From NCBI GenBank assembly GCA_947493145.1, contig CANLPZ010000003.1, positions 36,779 to 100,778 on the forward strand: a stretch of DNA of 64,000 bases, written 5' to 3'. Of this stretch, positions 18,699 through 27,185 are shown piece by piece (position 1 is the first letter of the stretch; each line of letters begins with the position of its first letter). The notes below the pieces were generated by a model that was not told the origin of the DNA, did no database searches, and saw only the letters and a list, made by a program, of their open reading frames with translations. The stretch comes from an uncultured Paracoccaceae bacterium. Lineage in GTDB: Bacteria > Pseudomonadota > Alphaproteobacteria > Rhodobacterales > Rhodobacteraceae. The translations under genes were made by a program, and so were the position numbers.

Positions 18699-19328
18699 CT
18701 AGCGAGTAAGGAGTTCCACCTGAATCGTGCCATTTTCGTCACCAATCCATTGTTTCGCGCGCCAAACTTGACCCGAATTTGACACCCAATATTGGTTTTC
18801 AATCTGCAAATTCGTGGAAAAACAGGTCTCTAGGATCGAATCATCCTTTGATTCGTACTCACATTTGAAACTTCTCGAATACTCTTGATCTTCTCCATCA
18901 AGATAGGACTGAACTCGCGTTGCGGTTATTGAAACATTGCGATTGGTGATCCGGTCAATCGGCTCTTCAACATCTGACGACATCAGGTCAAATCCCAAAC
19001 CCCGTGTTTCAATAATGACGCCATGTTTTGTCGTAATTGAAATACCATCAGTTCCAATCCACGTCACATAGGGTCCATATTCATATGACGGAACCATAGT
19101 GACGGCTGCGTTACGATCAAAAACTTCAACCAACAGCAAATCGTTTTTTAACTTTGCCACGGCCTCTGGCGTAGCAGCGGCACGGAATTGTTCGGCGGTG
19201 ATACTCTTTTCCGGTTCCGCCTGTTTACCAAGCCCCGAAACCAAGGACTTACCAGCATTCAAAATGGGCTGATCCGCATTCCCGCACGCCGCGAGTGCAA
19301 AACAAAATCCTACGACTAACTTTCTCAT
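18699..19328 (-). CDS. yjbF: YjbF/GfcB-family outer-membrane lipoprotein
   Basis: 209 residues. The lipoprotein signal (MRKLVVGFCFALAACG) has lipobox LAAC. The body matches my memory of the YjbF family, with a WIGTDGISITTKHGVIIETRGLG block. It works with YjbH in secretion of group-4-capsule-like polysaccharide. The start at 19328 has a GGAG ribosome site and overlaps the yjbH stop by four bases. It forms an operon with yjbH upstream. Confidence 0.85.
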   Translation of the reverse strand: MRKLVVGFCFALAACGNADQPILNAGKSLVSGLGKQAEPEKSITAEQFRAAATPEAVAKLKNDLLLVEVFDRNAAVTMVPSYEYGPYVTWIGTDGISITTKHGVIIETRGLGFDLMSSDVEEPIDRITNRNVSITATRVQSYLDGEDQEYSRSFKCEYESKDDSILETCFSTNLQIENQYWVSNSGQVWRAKQWIGDENGTIQVELLTR

Positions 19329-21430
19329 CTCCAGAACCTCCCCCAAGATTTCTTCAACTGAGGTTCATGATAATCGCGAACACCTTCGTACAAACGCCCA
19401 TCAATATTCAGACGCGCCCCACCGTCACGCAACAATGGTTGGATCACTGTTGAATAGTCCTTCGCCGATGGCTGCCCCATGATTGTCGACAATGGAACAG
19501 TGAAACGGATACCTTTATCGAATGATCCTTCGCCAAAATCGTCAAATGAAACATCGGTAAAGGTCGCATAGGCCCCGACCTTCCAACCATTTCCAAACTC
19601 ACGATCCAATGCGATCGTCGCACCATAATCACCGGCAAGGTAGCGCCCCACATCCAATTGGCTGTGGAACCCGTTGCCCATGTCCCAATATCCCGACACA
19701 TGTCCTGTTACGACATCGTAGTCTTGGAACCCAAACAACTGGTCAAAATCGCGCTGTTTAACATAATTAAGTTCGGCTCCGACGGCAAAGCGACTATCGA
19801 CAGGTTTCCAAAGCAGTTCACCGGATACACCGCCGTACATGCTTTCAAGATACCCGACAGTCACGCGTCCATATAAATCGCGCCCTGGTTTGAAATAATG
19901 CGCCAGCGTCAAATTTGTCAGCGCTGTGGTGCCTTCGCGTGCATATATATTGGCGTCGCTTCGAACACGTTGAATGACAGAATTCGACGGCTTTGGGGAA
20001 TCGCCCAAATTCCCGAACGCTTTTTGGCGGACTGCACCCTTTAACTGCCAACCTGGTGCAAAATCGTACTGCGCATTGAATTCCAATCCGACATCCAGTC
20101 GAACAGGGCTATCTGGATCGAATAACGACGCACTCGCATAGGGGCCAAAGCTCCACGTCAGTTTTGGGTAAAGGTCGTCGTTAACACTTTCACGCGGCGC
20201 AAGCTTCGGCGCATCTTCGACATCTGCACGGACGAAAGATCGCCACGCCGCATCAGGCTGATGATTCAATTCCTCTAGGTCACTACGCTGGATCGTAACT
20301 TTTGACGCTCCAACACCATTTACAACCGGAATTATTTCGAAGGTTTCGACAGCGGCCGGCATCACGACCGACATCACCCGTGCCGTGCGCCCAATGGCTT
20401 CGGGATTGGCATCAAACTTTGTGTTTCGAATACGAACCTGTGCCGATGTCGCGTCAAATGAAACGGCTTCGACAACGATCCCGTCATTCCCCAATACGGC
20501 ATTTAACTTCGGTTGTATCAATGCTGTCTCGCGCGGGTTATCAACCCAACCCAGATCGCGCCCCGTTGTTTCACGCACAGCAACCGGAATCGGCGCCGGA
20601 TGCGCCCCCCCGTTTACAGCCGATTGCTTTGGATTAATGACGAAATTCACCGCAGCGCCAATTTCAGATCCGTACAGGTAATATGCCTGCGCATGGACAC
20701 CTTGCGTGATTTGATAATCAACCCCAAAATTTAACGGGGACTTGCGCTCAAATAGATTTCGTGCAGGTACTAATTCACGTGTGTACGCATCGGACGAATA
20801 TTCTGCTTTCAACGTTAACTTATCATTCACATCCCACGATAATCCACCAAACAGTGCCGCGTCCCCACGAAACCATTTGCCAGACTCGATTTGCCCGCCC
20901 TTACCTGTCGTCCCGACAGGTCGCTTGAGAAACCCGTCATCAATACGCCCAAGCGGATTTTCAAACCCACCAAAAGATCCAAATCGGCCCCACCCAATCC
21001 CGCCAGTGATTTTGACGTCAGGATGAACGGTTTTGGTCGCAACCACATATTCGCCCGAATAGATTCCGGTCCCAATAAAGTCTTGCAAGCCAACCGCAAC
21101 AGCGGGTCGATATTTCCCTTCGTCCAATATCCGGTATCGAAGATCAAAAGATCTATCAAAAGTCGGCTCGGTATTATTGAAACGAAATTTATCAATCGAC
21201 GAATACCGAAAACTTCCCGACAGCCTTGGTAGCATTTGAAACGACAACGTGGTCCTTGTCCCACCTGCAAAATGTGATGTCGAAACGGCCAGTTCCCCAT
21301 CAGGTGCGTTTTCGGCTGTTGGCATATCGATCAAACCCGGGGTGCCGTATGCCGAATAACTCGGCCGGTCATCCGCGCTTGCCATTGCAGCAAAGCTGGT
21401 TCCGATCAATCCAAATAAAATCCGCCGCAC
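19325..21430 (-). CDS. yjbH: YjbH-family outer-membrane polysaccharide export protein
   Basis: 701 residues. It begins with a GTG codon behind a GGGG ribosome site and a signal peptide ending ASA. The motif YGTPGLIDMPTAENAPDGEL is characteristic of YjbH, and many beta strands with aromatic ends suggest an outer-membrane barrel. It is coupled to yjbF by a four-base overlap. It probably handles the same exported polymer as the Wza-type protein in this block. Confidence 0.88.
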   Translation of the reverse strand: MRRILFGLIGTSFAAMASADDRPSYSAYGTPGLIDMPTAENAPDGELAVSTSHFAGGTRTTLSFQMLPRLSGSFRYSSIDKFRFNNTEPTFDRSFDLRYRILDEGKYRPAVAVGLQDFIGTGIYSGEYVVATKTVHPDVKITGGIGWGRFGSFGGFENPLGRIDDGFLKRPVGTTGKGGQIESGKWFRGDAALFGGLSWDVNDKLTLKAEYSSDAYTRELVPARNLFERKSPLNFGVDYQITQGVHAQAYYLYGSEIGAAVNFVINPKQSAVNGGAHPAPIPVAVRETTGRDLGWVDNPRETALIQPKLNAVLGNDGIVVEAVSFDATSAQVRIRNTKFDANPEAIGRTARVMSVVMPAAVETFEIIPVVNGVGASKVTIQRSDLEELNHQPDAAWRSFVRADVEDAPKLAPRESVNDDLYPKLTWSFGPYASASLFDPDSPVRLDVGLEFNAQYDFAPGWQLKGAVRQKAFGNLGDSPKPSNSVIQRVRSDANIYAREGTTALTNLTLAHYFKPGRDLYGRVTVGYLESMYGGVSGELLWKPVDSRFAVGAELNYVKQRDFDQLFGFQDYDVVTGHVSGYWDMGNGFHSQLDVGRYLAGDYGATIALDREFGNGWKVGAYATFTDVSFDDFGEGSFDKGIRFTVPLSTIMGQPSAKDYSTVIQPLLRDGGARLNIDGRLYEGVRDYHEPQLKKSWGRFWR

Positions 21431-21513
21431 GTTAAACCCCCAGCTGCCTTAGGCTCCGTTCTAGGACCAAAACCGACCCAACGAAACCGAAAACAAAATT
21501 TCAGTTCAAATTG

Positions 21514-23385
21514 TTACGAAACACGCTGATCATGATCCGGAACACGGTATCCATCGACTTTGGCTTTTACCAGCGATCTAATCGCATTCGCATCACGGTT
21601 ATCAATCGCTGCGCGCAATTCTTTTAACATTGCCGCAACTTCGATCTGGCTTAGCGTTTTTTCCTCTGCCCGCAGAATTTTCGGATGCGGCGTTGCAACC
21701 AAACTCTTATCATCAATCAACAGTTCTTCATACAGCTTCTCACCTGGTCGAAGCCCTGTGATTTTTACTTCAATATCGCCTTCGCCATTTTCTTTAACAG
21801 TTCGACCCGACATCAAAATCATACGGCGGGCAATATCGATGATTTTCATCGGCTCTCCCATATCCAGCACAAAAACATCTGCGCCTTGCGCATATGCACC
21901 GGCCAACAACACCAAACGCGCCGCTTCCGGAATGGTCATGAAAAACCGAGTAACCTCTTCATGGGTAACGGTAACGGGACCTCCCGCACGAATTTGGCGT
22001 TCAAACAAAGGCAATACTGATCCAGATGACCCCAATACATTTCCGAACCGGACCATCGCAAACTTACTTGAATTGTGACGCGTTTGAATATCTTGAACAA
22101 CGGTTTCGGCCAAACGCTTCGTCGCACCCATGATATTTGTGGGACGCACAGCCTTGTCGGTCGAAACAAGGATAAAACGTTCAACACCCGCCTCTGCGGC
22201 TGCCTCTGCCACGATCTTTGTGCCAAGCACATTGTTACGTGCGCCTTCCAGCTCGTTTTCTTCAACGATCGGAACATGTTTATAAGCCGCGGCGTGCAGC
22301 ACAATATCAACGCCTTCCTCAGCCATCACTGATGCAACACGATTGGCATCCGTTACGGACCCCAATCGCGACACAACATCGAAATCTTTGGATCGCGCTA
22401 ACGGCTGCATGTCTCGATCAACTGAATACAACGCAAATTCGCTTTGTTCGAACAGGATAACTTTCGCAGGTCCCGTGTTTGCAAGCTGCCGACACAGTTC
22501 AGATCCGATTGACCCCCCTGCCCCAGTCACCATTATCGTGCGGCCGGCGTAAGCTTTCGCAACTTCAGGAATATCCAAATCTACTTTTTCACGCCCCAAC
22601 AATTCGTCGGGCGTCACCACGCGCAGCGCTTTTTCGCCATCGCCGCCAGCAATGATGTCCACATGGCTTTGCACCACCTGAACTTCACACCCATAGTCAG
22701 ACACATCTGCAATGATTTCGTTTTGACGCTCGCGCGCAGCGGAGGGCATTGCAATCAAAACTTTTTCGATACGGCCAGACTCCACCAAACTCTTTAACTG
22801 ATTTGGCGGCTTCACTATCAAACCTGCAACATAAAGTCCCCACATAGATGAATTATCATCGACAAAAATGACTGGGTTCACTTCAGAGGATTTCTGCAAA
22901 GCGGAAACTAGCTGTATTCCCGCCGATCCAGCCCCATAAATCGCCACAGGCGCCATGGATCCGCTTCGTGTCCTAAGAAAGTTCAAAAGCGCTTGCATGA
23001 ACAAGCGCAATCCCACTGCAAGAATGAAATAGACGGACCCAAGGATCAATGGAACCGACCGAGGCGCGCCCGCTTGTGTAATGTAGCTCAACGAAATGGC
23101 CGCAAGCGTTAAACACCCCGCACAGATCGCAACACGTGAAACGGCGCGATTTTCAAAAGCATGTAGTTTCACACGGTGAAGGCGGCTGAAATAGCTCAAA
23201 CACAGCGCCGCGACAAAGATAAGTGGAAACAGGTGCAGCGCCTTTGAAATTTGGACATATGGTGTCGGCGTCCCAAATCGCAAGCAAAACGCTACATATA
23301 AGGCGACCATCGCGAGCACCGCATCGGACAACAGAACAATCGCATACTTTTTTGGCCGCGAAAGGCCCAACAAGAAACTATACAT
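21514..23385 (-). CDS. pglF: UDP-GlcNAc 4,6-dehydratase, membrane-bound PglF/WbpM type
   Basis: 623 residues. Four N-terminal membrane helices are followed by a first Rossmann domain (VAIYGAGSAGIQL) and a catalytic SDR domain starting TGAGGSIGSEL near residue 285. It makes UDP-4-keto-6-deoxy-GlcNAc, the substrate of the PglE-type enzyme at 12.7-13.9 kb. The catalytic region reads STDKAVRPTNIMGATKR, with S-T-D replacing the usual S-x-Y triad positions as in PglF and FlaA1-like enzymes. ATG at 23385 is chosen because of a GGAG site; an upstream in-frame ATG is weaker. Base composition is higher in GC than the other pgl-type genes. Confidence 0.9.
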   Translation of the reverse strand: MYSFLLGLSRPKKYAIVLLSDAVLAMVALYVAFCLRFGTPTPYVQISKALHLFPLIFVAALCLSYFSRLHRVKLHAFENRAVSRVAICAGCLTLAAISLSYITQAGAPRSVPLILGSVYFILAVGLRLFMQALLNFLRTRSGSMAPVAIYGAGSAGIQLVSALQKSSEVNPVIFVDDNSSMWGLYVAGLIVKPPNQLKSLVESGRIEKVLIAMPSAARERQNEIIADVSDYGCEVQVVQSHVDIIAGGDGEKALRVVTPDELLGREKVDLDIPEVAKAYAGRTIMVTGAGGSIGSELCRQLANTGPAKVILFEQSEFALYSVDRDMQPLARSKDFDVVSRLGSVTDANRVASVMAEEGVDIVLHAAAYKHVPIVEENELEGARNNVLGTKIVAEAAAEAGVERFILVSTDKAVRPTNIMGATKRLAETVVQDIQTRHNSSKFAMVRFGNVLGSSGSVLPLFERQIRAGGPVTVTHEEVTRFFMTIPEAARLVLLAGAYAQGADVFVLDMGEPMKIIDIARRMILMSGRTVKENGEGDIEVKITGLRPGEKLYEELLIDDKSLVATPHPKILRAEEKTLSQIEVAAMLKELRAAIDNRDANAIRSLVKAKVDGYRVPDHDQRVS

Positions 23386-23631
23386 ACTGTCTCCAAACAC
23401 TATTGCGGTTGCTAATACCACTTAGAACATGTGTTCCAAGGGTGAAATTAAGGTGTTCGTTACCTTTATGCATCCCGATAAAAGTGTGGCCCAAGCGATT
23501 TTCTTGCCAAAATCGAGCGCAATCATAGATTTTACTGCCGGATACCGACCCAACCCTAGGTAAAGTCAAGGTAGGGAATTCCTGTGATATTCAACAAAAA
23601 CAACGCAGTATGTGAAAGGTTAAGACTTTTG

Positions 23632-23646
23632 TTAACCTTTTATTAA
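23632..23646. promoter_or_regulatory. CtrA-like box (TTAA-N7-TTAA)
   Basis: TTAACC, five bases, TTAA fits the CtrA consensus of alphaproteobacteria. It lies 64 bases upstream of the Hint-like gene and within the divergent spacer to pglF. The motif is short and could arise by chance in AT-rich sequence. Confidence 0.3.
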
Positions 23647-23709
23647 AACCTAAACGCGAATGTGAAGTCATTGGGGATATTGTTGTTTGTTTCGCAAAAG
23701 AGGTTGCAT

Positions 23710-24195
23710 ATGATGTTTCCAAGTTCCGCTATTATTTTAACCAACGAAGGTTTGATGCCGGCTGACAAGCTACGCACGCATCACAAACTGATGAACCCAT
23801 TGACCCTAGCGATGGTCGATGTTCTTGCAATCCAGTCTCGGACAATGGATCAGGCAGAACTTGCGCGTCATTTTGTTCAAGTTCCCAAAAGCTACTTCGC
23901 AAAAGGTGCACCCAAATCCGACGTGTTATTGGCCCGCTCACAAGTGATCTTTGCGAAAAACGATGGCCACTTTGAAGCTATGACAGCCTCAGATGTATTT
24001 GGCGTCCCGAAACCTAAAATTTTCGGAAATCAAATCGAAAAAATTATTGGTGTTTTAACGAAAAAAGAAATGCCGATCCTCGTCAATGGCATCGTGGTGC
24101 TGTCCACAAGCCGTGAAAGCGCCAAACAGATCACACAGACCAAGCCGACAACAACATCTCCGGTTTCGGCTAAGGTTTCTTCAGTCTACAATTGA
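23710..24195 (+). CDS. Hint_2-like protein lacking catalytic residues
   Basis: 161 residues. It parallels the Hint_2 domains common in Rhodobacterales: SSAIILTNEGLMPADKLR stands where the splicing-type start [CP]GTLI-TP-G-xPVExLR is expected, ELARHFVQVPKSYFAKGAPKSDV matches the LRPVRIxAGALGxGxPxRDL block, and a late PILVNGIVVL matches the HEVVLSDG block. The nucleophilic Cys is Ser, the S-P-x-H is A-R-S-Q, and the H-E-V is K-E-M, so autoprocessing is unlikely. The start at 23710 follows an AAAGAGG site with six-base spacing. Function unknown. Confidence 0.6.
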   Translation: MMFPSSAIILTNEGLMPADKLRTHHKLMNPLTLAMVDVLAIQSRTMDQAELARHFVQVPKSYFAKGAPKSDVLLARSQVIFAKNDGHFEAMTASDVFGVPKPKIFGNQIEKIIGVLTKKEMPILVNGIVVLSTSRESAKQITQTKPTTTSPVSAKVSSVYN

Positions 24196-24218
24196 TCCCG
24201 TACTAATTGATGGTTTAG

Positions 24219-24224
24219 AAGGAG
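24219..24224 (+). promoter_or_regulatory. Ribosome binding site deciding a TTG start
   Basis: AAGGAG lies six bases before the TTG at 24231. The first ATG, at 24255, has no such site. This supports the TTG start of the epimerase gene. Confidence 0.6.
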
Positions 24225-24230
24225 TAAAAT

Positions 24231-25268
24231 TTGCTCTTTCTGGACCACATCATCATGAAAAAAGTACTTGTCACAGGCTCTGCCGGATTTATCGGCTATC
24301 ACTTAAGCCAATTGTTGTTGAAGGACGGTTTCCAAGTTCTAGGCATCGATGGAATGACAGACTATTACGATGTAAAAATTAAAGAAGCGCGAAATCAGAA
24401 ACTTCTTCAGAATGAGCATTATTCTTTTTTCGAAGGCCTACTCGAAGACGAACAATTTATCGCAGATACCTTCGACGGCTTTGTTCCCGATGTGGTGGTT
24501 CACCTCGCAGCCCAAGCTGGCGTACGTTACAGCCTTGAAAATCCACGTGCATACCTAAATTCAAACCTTGTCGGTACTTTCAATATCATGGAAAGCGCGC
24601 GTACGCACGCTGTTGATCACTTGCTCATGGCATCGACAAGTTCGGTTTATGGCGCATCAACCGAAATGCCATTCGACGAACGGCAAAAAGTTGAAACACC
24701 GCTTACATTCTATGCCGCGACGAAAAAAGCGAACGAATCGATGGGGCATTCCTATGCCCATCTTTGGAATTTGCCGACAACAATGTTCCGGTTTTTTACA
24801 GTGTATGGACCATGGGGGCGCCCAGATATGGCGCTGTTTAAATTTACCAAGGGCATCTTTGACGGCACCCCAATCGACATCTACAACCACGGCGAAATGT
24901 ATCGCGATTTCACCTATGTCACAGACCTTGTTCGAGGAATTCGATTGCTGATCGACGCCGCACCAGTTCGACCCGAAGACCCCGCCGACATACCCGAATG
25001 GGACAGCCTATCACCCGCAGCCCCGTTTCGCGTGGTGAACATTGGCAACAACGACAAGGTACGCTTGATGGACTTTGTCGAAGCGATCGAAGAAGAAATT
25101 GGAAAACCCGCGATCCGCAATTTCATGGACATGCAAAAAGGCGATGTACCGGCCACTTGGGCCGACGCAACATTGTTGAAAAACCTAACTGGATACGCCC
25201 CCGAAACCAACGTCCGCGAAGGTGTCAAAAACTTCGTCACTTGGTATCGCGAATTCTACAACATTTGA
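24231..25268 (+). CDS. NAD-dependent nucleotide-sugar epimerase, UDP-glucuronate 4-epimerase-like
   Basis: 345 residues from a TTG start. It is an extended SDR: TGSAGFIGYHLSQLLL near residue 15, VVHLAAQAGVRYSLENP, catalytic STSSVYG and YAATKKANE (Y-x3-K), and FRFFTVYGPWGRPDMA. These blocks are typical of UDP-glucuronate 4-epimerases (Gae/LpsL), giving UDP-galacturonate. Related UDP-GlcNAc or UDP-xylose epimerases cannot be excluded. It ends two bases before the convergent minus-strand gene. It presumably supplies an acidic sugar for the surface polymer. Confidence 0.87.
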   Translation: MLFLDHIIMKKVLVTGSAGFIGYHLSQLLLKDGFQVLGIDGMTDYYDVKIKEARNQKLLQNEHYSFFEGLLEDEQFIADTFDGFVPDVVVHLAAQAGVRYSLENPRAYLNSNLVGTFNIMESARTHAVDHLLMASTSSVYGASTEMPFDERQKVETPLTFYAATKKANESMGHSYAHLWNLPTTMFRFFTVYGPWGRPDMALFKFTKGIFDGTPIDIYNHGEMYRDFTYVTDLVRGIRLLIDAAPVRPEDPADIPEWDSLSPAAPFRVVNIGNNDKVRLMDFVEAIEEEIGKPAIRNFMDMQKGDVPATWADATLLKNLTGYAPETNVREGVKNFVTWYREFYNI

Positions 25269-25270
25269 AT

Positions 25271-25750
25271 TTAGTGAAGCCGGTTTGGTGTGGGACCTTG
25301 CTCGGCGATCGTCAATGACCTTGCCAATCGCATTTGTTTCAATCCCAAACCAAATTCAACCGCGAGTGACGTCAACACAGGGGCCATATCAGCGCGCACC
25401 AAAAGCGTCGCGATCAACATGGCATCTTCGGTTTCGCCTTCCGCAGCTGCCGCGACAAAATTAGCGAAACAGCATTCGTCTGCGCCGACGCAGGCACAAT
25501 TTAGCCCATGACGCATCAACGGTCTTCTGCCGTGGCGTGTGCTCATTTTGCACAACCGGTCAAAGGCGTCCAAAACATGCTCCCCATGTTCACGACCTAA
25601 CATGTTGCGAAAATCCGTCGCGACTTTGCCACGGCCCTCTGCCCCATTGCTCCATAGGCGCAAATAAATCACGGATGCGGCCTCAACAGGATTTAGATCC
25701 TGAATATGACCGACCGGCGCGCTCCCTCGAGTTTTGACCGCAGCGCTCAT
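25271..25750 (-). CDS. Conserved hypothetical protein downstream of hemP
   Basis: 159 residues, no signal peptide and no clear membrane helix. I do not recognise a named domain. A cysteine cluster, LNCACVGADECCFANF in the middle (C-x-C-x5-CC), could bind metal or heme. Its start overlaps the hemP stop by four bases, so the two are cotranscribed, which hints at a role in heme or iron handling. This is inference from position only. Confidence 0.6.
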   Translation of the reverse strand: MSAAVKTRGSAPVGHIQDLNPVEAASVIYLRLWSNGAEGRGKVATDFRNMLGREHGEHVLDAFDRLCKMSTRHGRRPLMRHGLNCACVGADECCFANFVAAAAEGETEDAMLIATLLVRADMAPVLTSLAVEFGLGLKQMRLARSLTIAEQGPTPNRLH

Positions 25751-25917
25751 TTTGTCAGGATCAATTTACCAGCCCGCGTTATACGCAGCGTATAGGTTTT
25801 ATCGTCCAAAACGATCTGCGCCAATTTTCCGCCCTGTGTCAGATCTGTAACCCGGTACTTAGGCAAGTTTTTCATATCAACGGGTGGCTGACTGTGGGGG
25901 TCTAACTGCAATCCCAT
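25747..25917 (-). CDS. hemP: Hemin uptake protein HemP
   Basis: 56 residues, the usual size. The C-terminal half (QIVLDDKTYTLRITRAGKLILTK) carries the HemP signature TLRxTRxGKLILTK. HemP proteins accompany hemin uptake genes in alpha- and betaproteobacteria; some act as regulators of heme transport. No hemin receptor or transporter lies nearby. The ATG at 25917 is preferred because a longer frame would add an unrelated leader. Confidence 0.8.
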   Translation of the reverse strand: MGLQLDPHSQPPVDMKNLPKYRVTDLTQGGKLAQIVLDDKTYTLRITRAGKLILTK

Positions 25918-26024
25918 GATCTTTCCTTTGGTTGCGTTTATCCGTATTGCCAAATACCTGATTGATTCACTCGGATTTGTCAATCCCGACAATTTCACTA
26001 GGAATAAAAAAATGGCAGCATCCC

Positions 26025-26053
26025 AAAAAATGGGCCGCGAAAACCGCGACCCA
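26025..26053 (-). terminator. Rho-independent terminator of the parAB operon
   Basis: On the minus strand, TGGGTCGCG and CGCGGCCCA form a 9-base stem with one U-G pair and a 5-base loop, followed directly by six T. It lies 25 bases past the parB stop. Confidence 0.8.
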
Positions 26054-26078
26054 CCTTGCCCCAAAGATCGTCGATCAC

Positions 26079-27185
26079 TTATTGAGCTTCAAACAACCGT
26101 TGCAGTTCAATCATCGCCGCATCAACCGTCGCGGCATCAACAGGCTGCCCAGTCAAACGGATCAAATAGCCCTGACTGTCCACTTGTTTTTGCAACACGA
26201 CGCCCGACGACAACCGCAAAGTATCGTTCCCAACCCACCCAACAGGCGGGATTGGTCGACCAGACGGGCGCCCTCCCCTGCTCTTGTCCTTTGGCTGGGC
26301 CTCCACCTCGCCCAGGGCGGCCTCTATAAGCCCCCACTCCTCCTCTGGGGTGCTCACCCTCTGCCCCGAGCCCAAAAGCTCTCTAATTCGCTTTTCCGCG
26401 CCCTGACGCAGCGCATTCGCCAGACGAAGCCCCTCACGCTCTTTCAAGCTTTCAGGAAACTGCAACAGATCGCCCAACTCCTCAAAGATCAATGCAAAGC
26501 TTCGCACCTTGGATCGTTTTGATTTCGACGCGCTGGCGAACAAGCTATCAACCGCTGCTTCTGTGTTGGCAAAAGCCCCTTGGTTCGCGGCGACCACTGC
26601 AATCCGGCCGCGTTCGAAATGGCTCAAACTGGCGCGAACTTCGTTTTCTTCGACCATCGCAACATAGGACCCTCCCATGGCGTCGGGGTCGCGAACGATC
26701 GCTTTAATGGTTTTGTATTTCGCGTTTTCCGTCAGCTCCAACAAATCACGAAACGCGCGGTATCGCCGATAGCCTGACAACAGTCCGTAACGAGGCCCCT
26801 GCCCGTCTTTTGCTCGCTCAAAAACCTCGATCGGCAAGCGCAGACCATGCGCCGCGATTGAAAGCTTCAGCTCTGTCAGTTCCTCTTCGGTGATCGACAC
26901 ACGGTCGCGGATCATTGCATCGTCCATGATGTCGGACAAAGGGATTTCATGAATAACCAGTCCGGCGGCTTCAGCCTCTTTTAACCGTTCTGCGTCAGCT
27001 TTGTTCCTTGCAGCTTCTTCGCGGGCCTTTGGGTCAGCAACAGATTGGGCCGCTGCATCGGCCGCGACCTGTGCGATTGGGGCTGCGGCAGGGTTTAACC
27101 GAGAGGAGGTTTCGCTGCGAAACTCCGCCTCGATCTTGTCCAAATCATCCGCTGTTGGGGCCTGTAATTTTCTACGCTTCGCCAT
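26079..27185 (-). CDS. parB: Plasmid partition protein ParB
   Basis: 368 residues. A ParB/Srx N-terminal domain (EIPLSDIMDDAMIRDR, ELKLSIAAHGLRLPIEV, YGLLSGYRRYRAFRDL) lies near residues 78-155, followed by a helical DNA-binding region with SHFERGRIAVVAANQGAF. It loads on parS and works with ParA. The start overlaps the parA stop by 14 bases. The N-terminal 60 residues are charged and low in complexity. No canonical chromosomal parS is obvious nearby, so its site is probably replicon-specific. Confidence 0.9.
   Translation of the reverse strand: MAKRRKLQAPTADDLDKIEAEFRSETSSRLNPAAAPIAQVAADAAAQSVADPKAREEAARNKADAERLKEAEAAGLVIHEIPLSDIMDDAMIRDRVSITEEELTELKLSIAAHGLRLPIEVFERAKDGQGPRYGLLSGYRRYRAFRDLLELTENAKYKTIKAIVRDPDAMGGSYVAMVEENEVRASLSHFERGRIAVVAANQGAFANTEAAVDSLFASASKSKRSKVRSFALIFEELGDLLQFPESLKEREGLRLANALRQGAEKRIRELLGSGQRVSTPEEEWGLIEAALGEVEAQPKDKSRGGRPSGRPIPPVGWVGNDTLRLSSGVVLQKQVDSQGYLIRLTGQPVDAATVDAAMIELQRLFEAQ

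Noticed and set aside
20302..21300. Several overlapping frames on both strands within yjbH
   Set aside because: Shadow frames of a clear, well-coupled outer-membrane protein gene with signal peptide.
23425..23436. GAACA-TG-TGTTC inverted repeat in the pglF/Hint spacer, like the GAACAT repeats before parA
   Set aside because: Arms of only five bases. A shared parS site would be interesting, but the similarity is too short to claim.
25747..26064. Longer 105-residue version of HemP
   Set aside because: The extra 49 residues have no family similarity and run over the parAB terminator; the internal ATG gives the normal 56-residue HemP.
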